From Zygnema cylindricum (Eukaryota; Streptophyta; Zygnematophyceae; Zygnematales; Zygnemataceae), in NCBI GenBank assembly GCA_037447655.1, contig JBBHKE010001655.1, positions 126,001-188,324 of the forward strand: a DNA stretch of 62,324 bases, written 5' to 3'. The notes under the pieces were generated by a model. The model was not told the origin of the DNA. It worked only from the letters and a program-made list of their open reading frames with translations, and did no database searches. The position numbers and the translations under genes were made by a program. Shown here piece by piece: positions 19,379 through 30,759 of this stretch. Position 1 is the first letter of the stretch; each line of letters starts with the position of its first letter.

Positions 19379-22045
19379 ATGGCCCCTCAAAAGCGGCATG
19401 CGTCTCGATCACCGTCTCCCTCTACTTCTAATCGCGCGCGACCTCGACTCGGCGACTCAGTTGAGCCCACTCCACCTCTCATGCCAAACTCCCAGGTTAA
19501 GCCTCTCCCTCACTTGTCTTCCCTTCCATTGGGTCATTTGCCAATTTTGCACGTGCATAAGGACCCTCCCAAAACTACATCCGCTGCCACTAACTCAACC
19601 ACACATGGCCCCGTCAACCCACCACCCGCAACCACTCTTAATCCTATTCCATTTCCTTCCATTGAACATGCACTTTCACTTCCCCACACTAGCCCTTATC
19701 GCCCTCCTCAACTTCAGGCACAATCCCACCTTCAACTTTCTACCTCTATTTCACCTTTGCCATCATCACAAACCCCCAATCCTCTTAGTGGTCCATTGGT
19801 CCCGAATGAGGGTCCATCAAGCCAAACATCACCTCCTCCACCTTCGACCCCTTTATCTCCGACACCTCTCGTTGGGGGAGATGACATTAGCCTCCGTCCA
19901 CAGCACGGGGCCTTCTCGAGTCCCTTGCCTTGGGTGTGGCAAGTTGTACGCCGCAGGTGCGGGTGTCACACGACATTCGAAAGCTTGCCCGAGGACCAAG
20001 GCCAACATTTCCCCTTGTTCTCCTAAACATCCTACGCCCCCTCCTGTTCGTCGTCAGCCATCTCCGTCTGATTGGCAGTTTGTTCGTCGCCTTGATGTTC
20101 TTGGGAGCTATCACTTGGGTTACCCGCCTTCGCGTCTTTACACCCGTATTCCCCATCATCTTCGAGAATCTATTCAAACAGCTTTGCGACTTCCTCTGGA
20201 TTTATTGGCTAACGATGTTTACAATGAAGTCGCATGGCACTTTCTATTCATGTTTCCGCTTTGGGTTCTAATTTTGCCATCTCGAGGGGGAGCCAGTGTA
20301 GCTCGTGAGATGAGGGCTCGATGTCAACGTTTTCTTTGTAGTGATTGGGAGTCTTTACAACAAGAACACACAGATCGTGTTATTGGCTTTCCTGTCTCAC
20401 CTCCTCAACGTCACGCCTAATTACCACGTTCTACCGCTAGACTCCACCGACCTATCCTCCTTTGTCCTCCTTGGTCGTCCAGGGGAATTTTCTCGGGCTG
20501 CGCGAGCTCTTAGACCTTTCACGCCTTCTCCATCTTCGGAGGCAACTGTTTGACGCATTGCGATTGTTGCACCCTCTTGCACCTGACAATATCCTCTCAT
20601 TTGTTGAAGGGCGTGATCCTCTTGAATCATTTGATTTGGATCGTGAAGCCTTTACCAAGGCACTCATCAAGTCCCCTCACCTTTCGGCGGGCGGTCCCTC
20701 TTGGATGGTTTATGAGTTACTTCGTGATATCTTTCCTCCTGAGACCCCCTCCGAAGGAACTGACCTCCTCTTTAAGGTAGCCTCTAAGGTGGCTCGTGGA
20801 CACGTTCCCCATAGTGTTGTCCCACTTCTTTCGGCCGCTCGACTTGTGGTTGTTTCTAAGCTTGCTGGGGGGATCCATCCAATCGCTATTGGTGAAGTAT
20901 TGTACCGCTTGGTGGCCCGTGCTATTTGCATTAAACTCCAAAGAGCGTTTCACGACCATTTTTTGCCTCATCAATTTGGTGTTGCTACGAAAGGGGGTTG
21001 TGAGGCGGTTGTCTATGGTTTGCGAACTGTTTTGGATCTTCATCCAAATTGGGTGGTTCTTCAAGTGGATGTGACTAACGCCTTCAATACCATTGATCGT
21101 AATGCCGCTTATTGAGAGCTGTGACATGCACCTTCACCTATCAACAAACTGTTCCCTTTTGTCCGGACTTTTTATGCTCGGCCCAGCTCGTTACTCTTTC
21201 CCCTTAGGGGTCCTTTGGGTGATGTTGCCACTTTAGAGTCCGTAGCCGGCACTCGCCATGGTGATCCTTTAAGGGCACCCTTTTTTTCTTTGGCCCATCT
21301 TTAAGCATTACGAGCGTTAGCTACAGCCTTCCCTGGTTGTTTATTCCTTTCAATTGCGGATGACACGCATATCGTTGGTCCGCGAGATCAATTTTTTTGT
21401 GCTCTCTCATTTTGCGGACCAACTACATTGAATCAGGCTCTCAGTTAAACTGTCTAAGTGTGTGGCTTGGTGCCCACGAGGTTTGCCGTCAGAATCCGCG
21501 CTCCCCAGCTGGGGGTATAAAGGTTTTAGGTTGTCCTATTGGTGCTCCTTTTTTTACCAACCTGGTCGTTCCGGATGCGCTGTTGGAAGGACTTTTCTCA
21601 TAACGACGACCTCCCTAAGCTGCCGAACTCACAAGTGGCGTTTTCGATCTTGATCCGTTGTTTTGCTCAACACCCTCTTTAACTTGCGCGGACTTTACCA
21701 CCCACAGCTTCTTTTTTTTCTTCCCTTAAGGATTTTGATGAAATTCTTTTGGGTGTGCTTCACCACCTTGTAGGTCATGGGATTTTTTATCGTCCGGAGG
21801 GGCCACTCCCTCGTCAACAAGCTAGCCTCCCAATTTCCAACGGCGGGTTAGGTTTGATTTCCGTTGTCAAAGTTGCGCCATCGGCATATCTGGGTAGTTG
21901 GGCCTTGGTGGTTCATACCATCACTTCTCGTTTCATTGTGGATGATGTCCCCATTTTGGCGGAAGTTGTCTCTAAGGTGGAAGATGGGCAATTTCCATTT
22001 CAACAAGCTCTCCTTTCAGCTCGTGCGCTACACCGCGAATCGTAA
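19379..22045 (+). pseudogene. LINE ORF: zinc finger and reverse transcriptase, frameshifted
   Basis: It starts at MAPQKRHASRSPSPS (19,379), a Pro/Ser/Thr-rich region. A frameshift near 19,900 leads to a zinc finger C-L-G-C ... TRHSKAC (about 19,930-20,000) and a 150-residue linker. A second frameshift near 20,430 returns to the first frame for the RT: LVVVSKLAGGIHPIAIGEVL, then LQVDVTNAFNTID (motif A, catalytic Asp). Two stops at about 21,113 and 21,122 and one near 21,302 interrupt motif B (GTRHGDPL). Motif C is SIADDTH (21,350-21,370) with both Asp kept. The thumb-like region continues at 21,749-22,030 (GGLGLISVVKVAPSAYLGSW). N-terminus, RT and C-terminus share one frame and only the zinc-finger block is shifted. 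It is dead as it stands. Confidence 0.8.
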
Positions 22046-22562
22046 TTAGAGTAAATTCCTCTAATTCGGTCCCTCGAAATTTCGACTTTATCACATCAAA
22101 TAGAGCAATCGATTCTAATTTTTTCATTATTCTAATTTAGGTGAGGTTTAATTAGCGTAAAATATTATAATATAGGTTCTTTTTAAATAGTGTGGAGTAC
22201 GGACGACGTTTGACAGTGCAAATTTGTACTTTTATAAGTAAAAAAGGTACAAATTATGATTTAAAAGACTCGCGCTCGCACGTGAAATCACACTAAAAAA
22301 AAAAAATAATCACATCGAAAAAAAGTTGTTCGCAAAACTCCCGTCCGTCGACTGCATCCAGCGTCATAATGACGTCAATACTATACGGATTGACAGATTC
22401 TGTACCTCGACGTAATTTAGTGTTCACAATTATTGCGCAAAAAATTATCGCCGACATAACCCAATATAGAATACTTAAATAAATTAGAGTAAACTTCATA
22501 GTTGAAAAAGCTCTATCACATAAATTAGCGTTTATTACTCTAATTATTTTCTTTTGTTTTTT
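22031..22562. mobile_element. 532-bp TA-flanked insertion inside the LINE ORF
   Basis: It begins CACCGCGAATCGTAATTAGAG and is flanked by TA on both sides (22,029-22,030 and 22,563-22,564). Joining gcgcTA to caagttcc restores the LINE frame as ARAL-QVPPFQSLM, which pins the insertion boundaries. Subterminal inverted repeats (aattagagtaaat..ctctaatt on the left, aattagcg..actctaatt on the right) lie 12-20 nt from each end. Its left part recurs at the window end (61,011 onward, and 62,221-62,324). Confidence 0.75.
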
Positions 22563-22564
22563 TA

Positions 22565-23494
22565 CAAGTTCCACCTTTCCAATCTCTCATGGCCGACACT
22601 AACTTCCAACTTCAACACCGCATATCTGAGCAAGTGGTCGCCGCTGATTTCGCAAACCTCTTGGAGGCGTTACCTTCTGCTCAAGCTCGTGCTCGTTTAC
22701 GTTCTTGTTCTGGACCCGGGGCTGGTGCGTGGCTACAGGCGACACCAACCTTTTTAACACTCCATCTATCATCTGACCAATTTACTTTTGCTCTACGCTT
22801 GCGGTTGGGTTTGCCTCACCCTCCGCTTTTAGGGGGGCCTCGGTGCGTTTGCAACCAAACCATTGATGTTGAAGGAATCCATTTGCTTCGTTGCTCGCAT
22901 GGGGGGGAAAGGACTGTCGCGCATGATTTGGTGCAAGATGCCATTGCTGCCATTGGCGCCGAGGCGAGCTACACCGTCAAACATGATGTTTCTCATATTC
23001 TTCCACCTCGGCCCCAATCCAAGGGTTGTCGGAGCCCTCGGGTTGACTTGGTTTCCCTTCATGGTACTGGGAGGACGCTTTGCAATGTGGTCCTCACGGA
23101 TCCGACCAGGTCACACATTTCATCTCGCGCGGCTTCGCATACAAGTGTGGCGGCTCGTGAGGCAGCAGCTTCAAAGGAAAGAGACTACGCTCACCGCGAC
23201 CCGTCGAACCAGTTTGTTCCTTTTGCAGTGAAGATTTTCGGCTCTTCGGACAAGTCTTTCGATGACTTCCTTCGTCAGTGTGAGCGACAAACGTTTGAAT
23301 CTCGGGGTCTGGGGAGTCCTCCGCCGAGTCTTTTGGTTGCGCTCTATCGTCAACGTGTCTTAATTGCACTTCAGTGGGCGCAAGCTACGGCTCTCCTTCA
23401 CCAGGGCACACTAGCTGATGACAGGCGGGGTCTTCTTGACCTTCCACCAAGGGACCTGGTTCACATCCATGATCTCTGTGGTTGTGGACCTTAG
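22565..23494 (+). pseudogene. LINE ORF C-terminus: CCHC zinc motif and endonuclease-like domain
   Basis: Open for about 310 codons in the RT frame, starting QVPPFQSLMADTNF. Near residue 100 is CVCNQTIDVEGIHLLRC (C-x-C-x9-H-x3-C) followed by HGGERTVAHDLVQDAI, the zinc motif that precedes the restriction-like endonuclease in R2-type LINEs. The segment SPRVDLVSL ... LCNVVLTDPTR fits the core strands with the Asp of the PD-(D/E)XK-like site. It ends at 23,494. It is intact on its own but separated from the RT by the 532-bp insertion, so classed with the pseudogene. Confidence 0.7.
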
Positions 23495-23520
23495 TTTGTT
23501 TAAGGATAGACTAGTCTAGG

Positions 23521-24015
23521 TTTTTTCCTTTTGTAGAAAAATCTAACTCTGGTACTGTTTTGTTTTGGTTCTTTGCTCTTGTTACTATAGTTTTGTTTTC
23601 ATTTCAGTTTTTAGGCGTAGCTTACTTTCTTGTGACTCTTGTAGTCTCCAAAAGTTTTTTATTTAGTCTTACCCCTTTTGTACTCATATGGTTTTACCAT
23701 CGTAATTTTTGCAATAATGGATTAACATTCAATTTGAAATTTGAAAGTTCGCCGTGACATGTCACGCCACAAAATGTCGGCTGAGTACGGATGCTGTACG
23801 GATTATTACGTGGCGAAACTGCGGCGCTTGCCGTACAAATAAAGTGGACGAGTGCGAGAGCGTCTTTGATACGAAATTTGAAATTTGCATCTCTACAAAT
23901 ACGATTTACTCTTCCCTTCTACATATCTTTCTTTCCCCGCACCTCCTTCTTCCTCTCCCTCCCCTCCCCCACTTCCGCTCTCTCCTTTTTCTTGCCTTTT
24001 TTTTGGAAAGAAAGG
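23521..24015. other. LINE 3' tail and spacer
   Basis: T-rich, non-coding. The first 200 bp probably include the LINE 3' untranslated region, but no poly(A) end or target duplication could be defined. Confidence 0.4.
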
Positions 24016-24113
24016 GAGGGCAGGGAGGCAGGGAAGGAGGGAGGGAGGGAGGGAGGGAGGGAGGGAGGGAGGGAGGGAGGGAGGGAGGGAGGGAGGGTGG
24101 GAGGGAGGGATGG
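24016..24113 (+). repeat. (GGGA)n tract
   Basis: About 20 units of GGGA with few interruptions (gggcagggaggcaggg at the start, one gggt near 24,097). The plus strand has many GGG runs spaced by one base, so G-quadruplex formation is likely in single strands. Confidence 0.95.
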
Positions 24114-24334
24114 AGAAGGGCAAGCTCGATTGTCGTCCCTTTTTGGAATAGGAGAGAGAGGGCTGTCTTCTTTTTCTCTTGACCAAAGGGCTTTTAGGAC
24201 TCTTGGGATAGAGAGGGAGGGAGGGGGACAGAAAGTGGGAGAAGGAAGTCAATCCCCTCTGTCTCTCTCCCTCTATTCCCAAATATAAACGGCAAGAGAG
24301 AAATAGAAGGAGAAAACGACAGAGCAGCAGTCCC

Positions 24335-24690
24335 CCCCCCTCCCTTTCTCGTCTCCCTCCCTCTCCCTCTCCCTCTCCCTCACTCTCCCTCTCACTCCCT
24401 CTCTCTTCCTCTCTCGCCTTCTCTCTCCCTCTCCCTCCCTCCCCCTCCCTCTCCTCCCTTTCCTTCTCTCTCCCTCTCCTTCTCTCTCCGTTTTCCTCTC
24501 TCTCCCTCTCCTCTCCCTCTCCCTCTCTCCCCCTCCCCCTCACTCCCCCCTCCTCTCCTTCCCCCCTCTCCTTCCCTCCCCCCCCTCTCCTCCCTCTCCC
24601 TCCCTCCCCCCCTCCCTCTCTCTCCCTCTCCCTCCCCCTTCTCCCCCTCCCTCTCCCTCTCCCTCCCTCTCCCTCCCTCTCCCTCTGAGC
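24335..24690 (-). repeat. Long polypyrimidine (CCCTCT)n tract
   Basis: About 350 bp that is almost purely C/T on the plus strand (Glu/Arg/Gly codons on the minus strand), built from ccctct and ccctcc units. The long frame it creates on the minus strand is a composition artefact. Confidence 0.95.
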
Positions 24691-24764
24691 GCTGGCAATC
24701 TCAGTCACCGCCTCTCCTTCGACTCGTCCGAAACCCTAAAAGTCACCAAACCTCCCAAACTGTA

Positions 24765-24971
24765 TACCGTGTAATGCTATTCATGTAAATATTTTTTTCG
24801 CCACTTAAAACATCTTTTCTCCGTACACACTTGCCAGATTTTACCAATTGGAAGGTGAGAGTCTTACCTTTCAATCGCAACCGTCAGATCCATAATCAGA
24901 CATATGTTCACGGAGGAAAGATGTTTTAAGTGGCAAAAAAGACATTAACACAAATAGCGATTCACGGTGTA
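24765..24971. mobile_element. Palindromic miniature element, family P (second copy)
   Basis: Same structure as 15,536-15,755: TA-TACCGTGTAATGCTATT, cgccacttaaaacatctttt, tacctttcaatcgcaaccgtc, aagatgttttaagtggc, aatagcgattcacggtg-TA. The left terminal has drifted (TACCGTG for CACCGTG). Confidence 0.8.
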
Positions 24972-26123
24972 GCTTTGTTCCCCTACAAGCCGCGATAACC
25001 AGTTGAAATTCATTATGTTAAAAATAACGGGTTTTAGCAAGATTCAGCATATCCTTTGTTTTCCCCTTCCCCCCCTTAAAATCACGCGGCTGCTTGCAAT
25101 TTTTGCGTCTCATGCGAGCTACTGGGAATCGCAGGAGAGGTTTAACGAGAACATTTTCTGGTTGGTTTTCTGTCGTTTTTGAAGAACGCCAATTGGTTAT
25201 ATTTTAGAGCAAAAACATATTTTTAAGAGCAAGTCACACCATTTAAGACGAAAAAAAAATGCAAAAGCTTGAAAAAGGGGATGGGGGAAAGGGGAAGAAA
25301 GCAAAAAGCTCACACTTGGGCTTACTTCTCTCCAAGAAAGTGAGATTGTAAGCCACACACTGTAAAATCCTGACTTCATCTGCTTAAATAAGAGAAAAAA
25401 ATGCGTTATTATCTGCATTTGTAAAATGAAATCTCAAAAAGTATGGACCGTAAAACTAACAAACTTAAACAAAGACATTACTTTATAGTATTCTGTACAA
25501 TCAACATCTCCATTGTCAAGTTTCGGCCGTCAACAATAAACCAAAACTGCCTTCCTAACTAACTGCATTCATAAAAACCGTGTTTTCACCTTTTCATCCT
25601 AGTAGGGTTTCCTAAAACCTTTCAGAAGCATTTCAATTTCACCATCATCACCATCATCATCATCATCCACACTACCAAAGTCATCATGATTATTCTTCTA
25701 CTTTTATATTCAATGTTATCAAAAAATAATCGATAGAACATACTCTTTTCTAATTCAACAGGACATTAATGTTGTTCTTTATGACAGATAACCTAAGAAA
25801 ATATCCCCCGAAACCCTAAAATTACATGTAAATACTTGACCAAATTTAGGATCGTTAAGCAGCGCATTAAGAAATACAGGAATTACATTTTGATGGAAGA
25901 CTTCTCTATTTCGACCAGATAAATCTAATTTTTGGTTTTTTCAAAATAAAAAAAAGCTAATAAAAACCAGCGATGCAAAAGAGACATAATTTGGCCCAAA
26001 AACAGAGTAAGACCTCCTCGGTCTAATGAAGCACCAACAAATAGCCACCGGGCCAAGGTCGTCCCTCAGAAACCATGAAAAAACGTTGAAAAAGCAATGT
26101 CCGAGGACGTCGAAAGTCACTCT
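24972..26123. other. Intergenic, downstream of the thioredoxin-fold gene
   Basis: AT-rich, no gene seen. It holds a short (CAT/CAC)n run at 25,640-25,668 and A-rich tracts. The 3' untranslated region of the minus-strand gene at 26,124 presumably extends into it. Confidence 0.5.
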
Positions 26124-28618
26124 TCACCTAGATTTTGGCGGATTGTTATCGTCTCCTTCCAATGTTCCCTCTACTTGCTTTACATTCAAGCTTTTTTCTG
26201 ACTTTTCTAAAGACTCGGTTGTCACCTTCCCGACTTTGGCTTTGGCTCGCTTAAAAGGACGCATACTCTGTACCAGATAAGACAAACCTTGTACCACATG
26301 TGGACGACTATATGGCACTCCAGTTTTTGCAAGAGCAGTTCCACGAGAATCAATGAGAACGAAGCATGGAACGTATTGTATATCATAGTGGCTCACCTGA
26401 AAAACAAGGATTTTTTTTTTTTTTTAGTGTATAAGAGAAAATACGACACAGTGTCACAGAAACGTCTCACGAATCCACTTAATCCAGAGAGTTAAAAATC
26501 CACAATACATAGAACTGTTTGGTAATCCTTTGAATTCTTGTCCTACAAAACTATCGAAAGCATACTGTCTTATAAAGCATACTCAAAAGATACACAAACT
26601 GAAAATGGATATACACTTCTGAAGTCGTCAGCTCCAAAAACTCATCGTAAATCAGCTATGATACACACATCCTCCTTACAAAGAAAAGATTCAATAACAA
26701 ATAAAAATTCCGCATAAAATCTCTCGCATCCCTAAGAAAAATAATCATTACTATTTGATAGAAATAACAGAAACCGAGAAAGAAAAACATCGACACTGGT
26801 CAAAACATGTACCATTCTCTAAACATTTTCAGTTTCCCTTCTAGAAAGTGGGAAAACACAACGGAAAAACGACTTGACTTGGATGAAAAACGACTAAAAA
26901 AAAACAAAAACCCACATACCTCTGGCATCCATCGAGGATTCTCCACATCCGCCTTCACAATATTGAGCCAATCTCCATCATATCCCTCCACATCCACAAG
27001 TAACCTCTCCAATGACCGACAAAGTCGGCACCGCTGCGAATAGAATTCCAAAATTGTCGCACGTTTTCCTGTCGCCAAAGCAGCAGCAAAAGCTCGTTCC
27101 TCAAACTCGGCCTGGAAAATAGAAAACCAACCAAAAGAGCTTGAATACAAAATAAAACAAAACTTGAATTTCAAACAGAAGTTTGAATACAAAATAACAC
27201 CAAACTCAAATTCCAAACTGAAACGACTCATAAAAAGTTAAGAACCTTTGTCCAAATTGCTAAAACCATTGCAAGAACTACATCCACCAGTTTGTGAAAA
27301 AGTTGGCTATACGGCAACCTCAGTGCAATACCGAAAACTATTCTTCATCATCTGATACGTTTAATTTATAAAGGAATGTGAAAATTGCAGGATTTCCACA
27401 TCTAGATCATTCATAACCGCCAACGTCAACAAAAGAAAGTACAAACACCCTTCTCCGAAACAAAAAAAATGATCGCATCCATAAACTCTCGCTGTCTCCC
27501 CTTGATTTATCACATCTATTTGTAGGTGCTATAAAGGTTTTGACATGACACCCAAAAAGTGCAAAGCAGCTTAAAGGAATTGCACATAAAACTTGCCATA
27601 CAAATAAAGTGATTATCAGTAAAAGTGTTTTTCAAACATCAATCATCTGCAGATAAAATTGGCAGGTTCAAGGTTCCGAGACCCAAACAAAACAAAAAAG
27701 AGTGAAAACTTTTCAAGTAAAATTCCAAATATACTGTTACCAGGGTGGTCACAAAGTATCTGAAAACGCATTTGAAACAAATACGGGCTTAAATTTAAAT
27801 ACCTTTTCAGCAACTGACAGTTTTCCCTGTCTTGTTCTCTTCCTGTTTCCGTCCCATAGATGGATTTTAAAGCTCCTAACCCGTGACATCCAATCCTTCA
27901 CAACCAATAAACCGTTCTTCTTTTCCACCTCTCTCCTTGTCTTATCCTCTGACTCAGTTTCAAGTGCATTGCCTTTGCTTTCGATCGATCCCTCTGATGC
28001 TCCTTGAGGCATACTATTTCCCGTTCCATTCTCACCACCTACTTGAGATATAGCTCCTCCCACTTCCTCTCCTGTTGCAAAAAGGCCATTGGACACTACC
28101 AAATGTCCAAGAGGTAAAGCCAATTGCTGACTCCTACCTCCTTTCCGAGCCGACCCAATTGGAACCTGCCACCTGGTGCTACTGCTTTCCATTGTCTGGC
28201 CATCTTTAATTGGTCCCATGTTTTGTTCTGTCGCGTCTACAACACTGGATCCTCCACCACCATTGTTACCAATACTCCTCGGTCTGAAGGCAAAAACTGC
28301 TTTCTTTTCTTGTGTTAATTGATGACTACCTAATTCCATTTCAAATATGTCCTTGTTTGCCTTAGTGTTTGCATCAATGCTTACACGAACTTTCTGCTGT
28401 ACTGCCTCAGCTAACTCAAACATATTAAAACTGCAACCGGAAGTTCCTATATTACTACCAGCCTTGCCTTTGCCGCCAGATTGGAGAGAGAGAGAATCGC
28501 AAAGCCATTGTCCACTCATGGCATTGTGAAGCCTTCGAACAACTTGAGGAATGTCTAACGATGGGAGGAGGTCATTTCTCCTTCTCGGGATTCCTTGTGG
28601 TTGGTTGGGATTCGCCAT
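26124..28618 (-). CDS. Thioredoxin-fold protein with a long N-terminal extension
   Basis: Three phase-0 exons: 28,618-27,803, 27,111-26,920 and 26,396-26,124, giving 426 residues. Donors are AAG|GTATTT and GAG|GTATGT; acceptors are ttttccag|GCC and tttttcag|GTG. Exons 2 and 3 make a complete thioredoxin fold: [20 protein letters not shown] with the active-site pair C-R-L-C in place of the common C-G-P-C, then [11 protein letters not shown], then [13 protein letters not shown] with the cis-Pro position (V-P), then [20 protein letters not shown]. The CxxC is intact, so a redox role is plausible. Exon 1 (272 residues from MANPNQPQG) is Gly/Ser/Gln-rich with no recognised domain and no clear transit peptide. 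The start could be further upstream because the frame stays open to 28,729. Family membership is firm; the exact subfamily and compartment are not known. Confidence 0.75.
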
Positions 28619-30189
28619 GGCTGGTTTTCTTGCATTCAAAGTCGCATCAAAATGGGGGAGAGACAAGATAGTGTTGTTGAAATGAAACTTATGAAAGCTG
28701 ATCAATTCTGCAATAAGGATAAGGTTCAAATTACTTCCTTTGCTAAATATCTGGAAAATTATGACCTAGTGAAGATACAAGAAACCTGATCACAACACTT
28801 TTGTGGTGATGCCGACAATAAAAAACAGAAAAATATATTATCGCTGGAGTCAACCAGTGGACAGATTGAGAAGCATGAAGGAAAAAAATCATTTGAAGGT
28901 AAACATGCTTCAAGCAATGATAGCATCAGAGACTGAAACTCAACATTCTGAAAACATTGATGCTTTTAAAAAACAACCAAATAGACTAAATTGTTGAGCT
29001 TTTGAGTTAAACACAATAGGCTTATCTATTAGCTTTATTTGCATAAAAAACATAAAATTCCACGATGGCATCACAACAAATAGGGTCAACATAGTATAGA
29101 CTCTTAGCTTCTTAGCTATTCATCCAAGGATCAGTATACAAAACATTTTACAAAGTTATGATATTACATAATTAACTTCATTGATTGGAAGAACGGTTTC
29201 TTATCAAGGAGAGACGCAATCGCCAGCTCAAACAAAACCCTAACACTCTAGGGAGTTCGGAAGGAAGAAATCAAAATGAAGTATCAAATGGATGTGATCC
29301 TTAAACGGCATTCCCAACTCTCAATTTATCTTATATTCAATTAAAATGCAATCCACCATGCAAAACTCTAAGATTCACCACCCTAATTGTTCAATGTTAA
29401 CACAAATGCTGCAAATTTGTCAGAGTTTCATCCCATGTGACACATAATATTATCATGTTCTGATGTATGTCGATGTGGATCAACGGAAAAGAAGGGCAAC
29501 TCTGTTCTAAAGCAAGAAAAAAAATGGTTTGGTTCACTTAAGCAAATCTCTAACTTTGTAAATATACAAATCACAAAGGCAAAGAAGTTCAGCCCACACT
29601 AATTCATGTGCAACATTGAAAGACAAATTGAGTGACCAACAATTCAGGTTTGGTTCAGTAAAGTCTATGTCAGTGCTTTCTAATGTGATAGATACGATAT
29701 TGTTATACAAACACTACATATTACTCTAATTTCAAACGTGTTACAAATGGAAAACCAAATTACAATTATCCAGCTTCATTAATTCCCCCACTAGAGAACT
29801 TAAGACCCTTGTTATTAATATTAGCAACAAAATCTTATTAACAGATGATATTTATCCGGAAAACTGGGAAGGTGCCACTTTATTTATATGTAATTTTATT
29901 TCTTTGAATGTTAACATAAATCGAACATAGACCCATCCTCCTTCTTCTAACCACTCAAAACTGAGGTCTAATGTCTTTGTTTTTTTGTTATACTCAAATA
30001 TATAAATCAACAGCAAATTAACAAAGCCACAAAGCTAATCTTGTTGCCAAAATCTCCAAAAGTTTACCTTTAGAATCACGGTTAAATTCACCTCAAATGG
30101 ATGATAATGCAGCAACCAATGTTGCCACAAAAGCTCGAGACAGGCAAAGCAACAGAAGTCTGCAAAAATGGTACAGTACTGAAATTGTG
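28619..30189. other. Intergenic between two divergent genes
   Basis: AT-rich with no gene seen; only frames under 70 codons. It should hold the promoters of the minus-strand thioredoxin-fold gene and, further right, of COX16. Confidence 0.5.
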
Positions 30190-30375
30190 GCTTAGGGCTG
30201 ATGCACACGTTACGTCATGTCTTGCTTTTTTTTTCAATGTTTTGACTCCGTGCACATCTGTAAAATTTCTAATCCGACGGCTGAACGTCCAATTGGCGGT
30301 CTCTTAAGTGAAATTTCAGACGTGCACGGAGAAAAGACGATTAAAGTGGCGAAAAAAACATTGGTGTGAATAATG
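30190..30375. mobile_element. Diverged family P-like palindromic element
   Basis: The centre keeps the mirrored layout ccgtgcacatctgtaaaatt ... aatttcagacgtgcacgg and the sub-end attaaagtggcgaaaaaaac. The terminal CACCGTG repeats are not recognisable. It lies about 385 bp upstream of the COX16 start codon. Confidence 0.5.
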
Positions 30376-30759
30376 AGCCTAGGTGTTCACGTAACACGTA
30401 CGCTGGCGTTCCTGGCCAGTAATCTTAGTAATCGTACAGACAAGTATACGAAACAAAACATACACTTTTCTGTACGAACGTTAACCTCACAATTTCTGTT
30501 ACAAAATTCACCACTTCATACTCACATCTTAAGTTCTCAAACTCATTATATGTATGAATGTCTATTCATCACATTACTACTTTACTACTCTTTTAAGTTT
30601 TCTCATAGTCTTTTGTGGTCTTTGCAAGTTTATTCCTTTTTAAAGTTACCAGATTAGACCCTAAAATCCCTCCTATGCTCTTTTTCGCTCGGCGCTTTGT
30701 TTTCTTTTAGGTTTTTGTTGAAAATTATTTTAGTTTTTGTCTTTTCTAACCTCCAAACC

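Larger units (their letters stand above)
18610..23520 (+). mobile_element. Degenerate LINE-type (non-LTR) retrotransposon
   Basis: A roughly 4.9-kb unit with, in order, GC-rich 5' tandem monomers (18,610-19,330), a Pro/Ser-rich N-terminus and zinc finger, an RT domain, and a C-terminal CCHC zinc motif plus endonuclease-like domain. The reading frame is broken by two frameshifts, at least three stops and a 532-bp insertion (22,031-22,562). No LTRs flank it. Domain order (N-terminal zinc finger, RT, C-terminal CCHC and restriction-like endonuclease, one ORF) matches the early-branching R2-like layout of non-LTR elements. Clade assignment is by eye only. Confidence 0.75.

Noticed and set aside
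18871-19431. 186-codon plus-strand frame
   Set aside because: It lies in the LINE 5' monomers, changes between monomer copies and has no domain; treated as untranslated leader.
23893-24708. 271-codon minus-strand frame rich in Arg/Glu/Gly
   Set aside because: It is the translation of the CCCTCT and GGGA tracts, with no complexity outside them.
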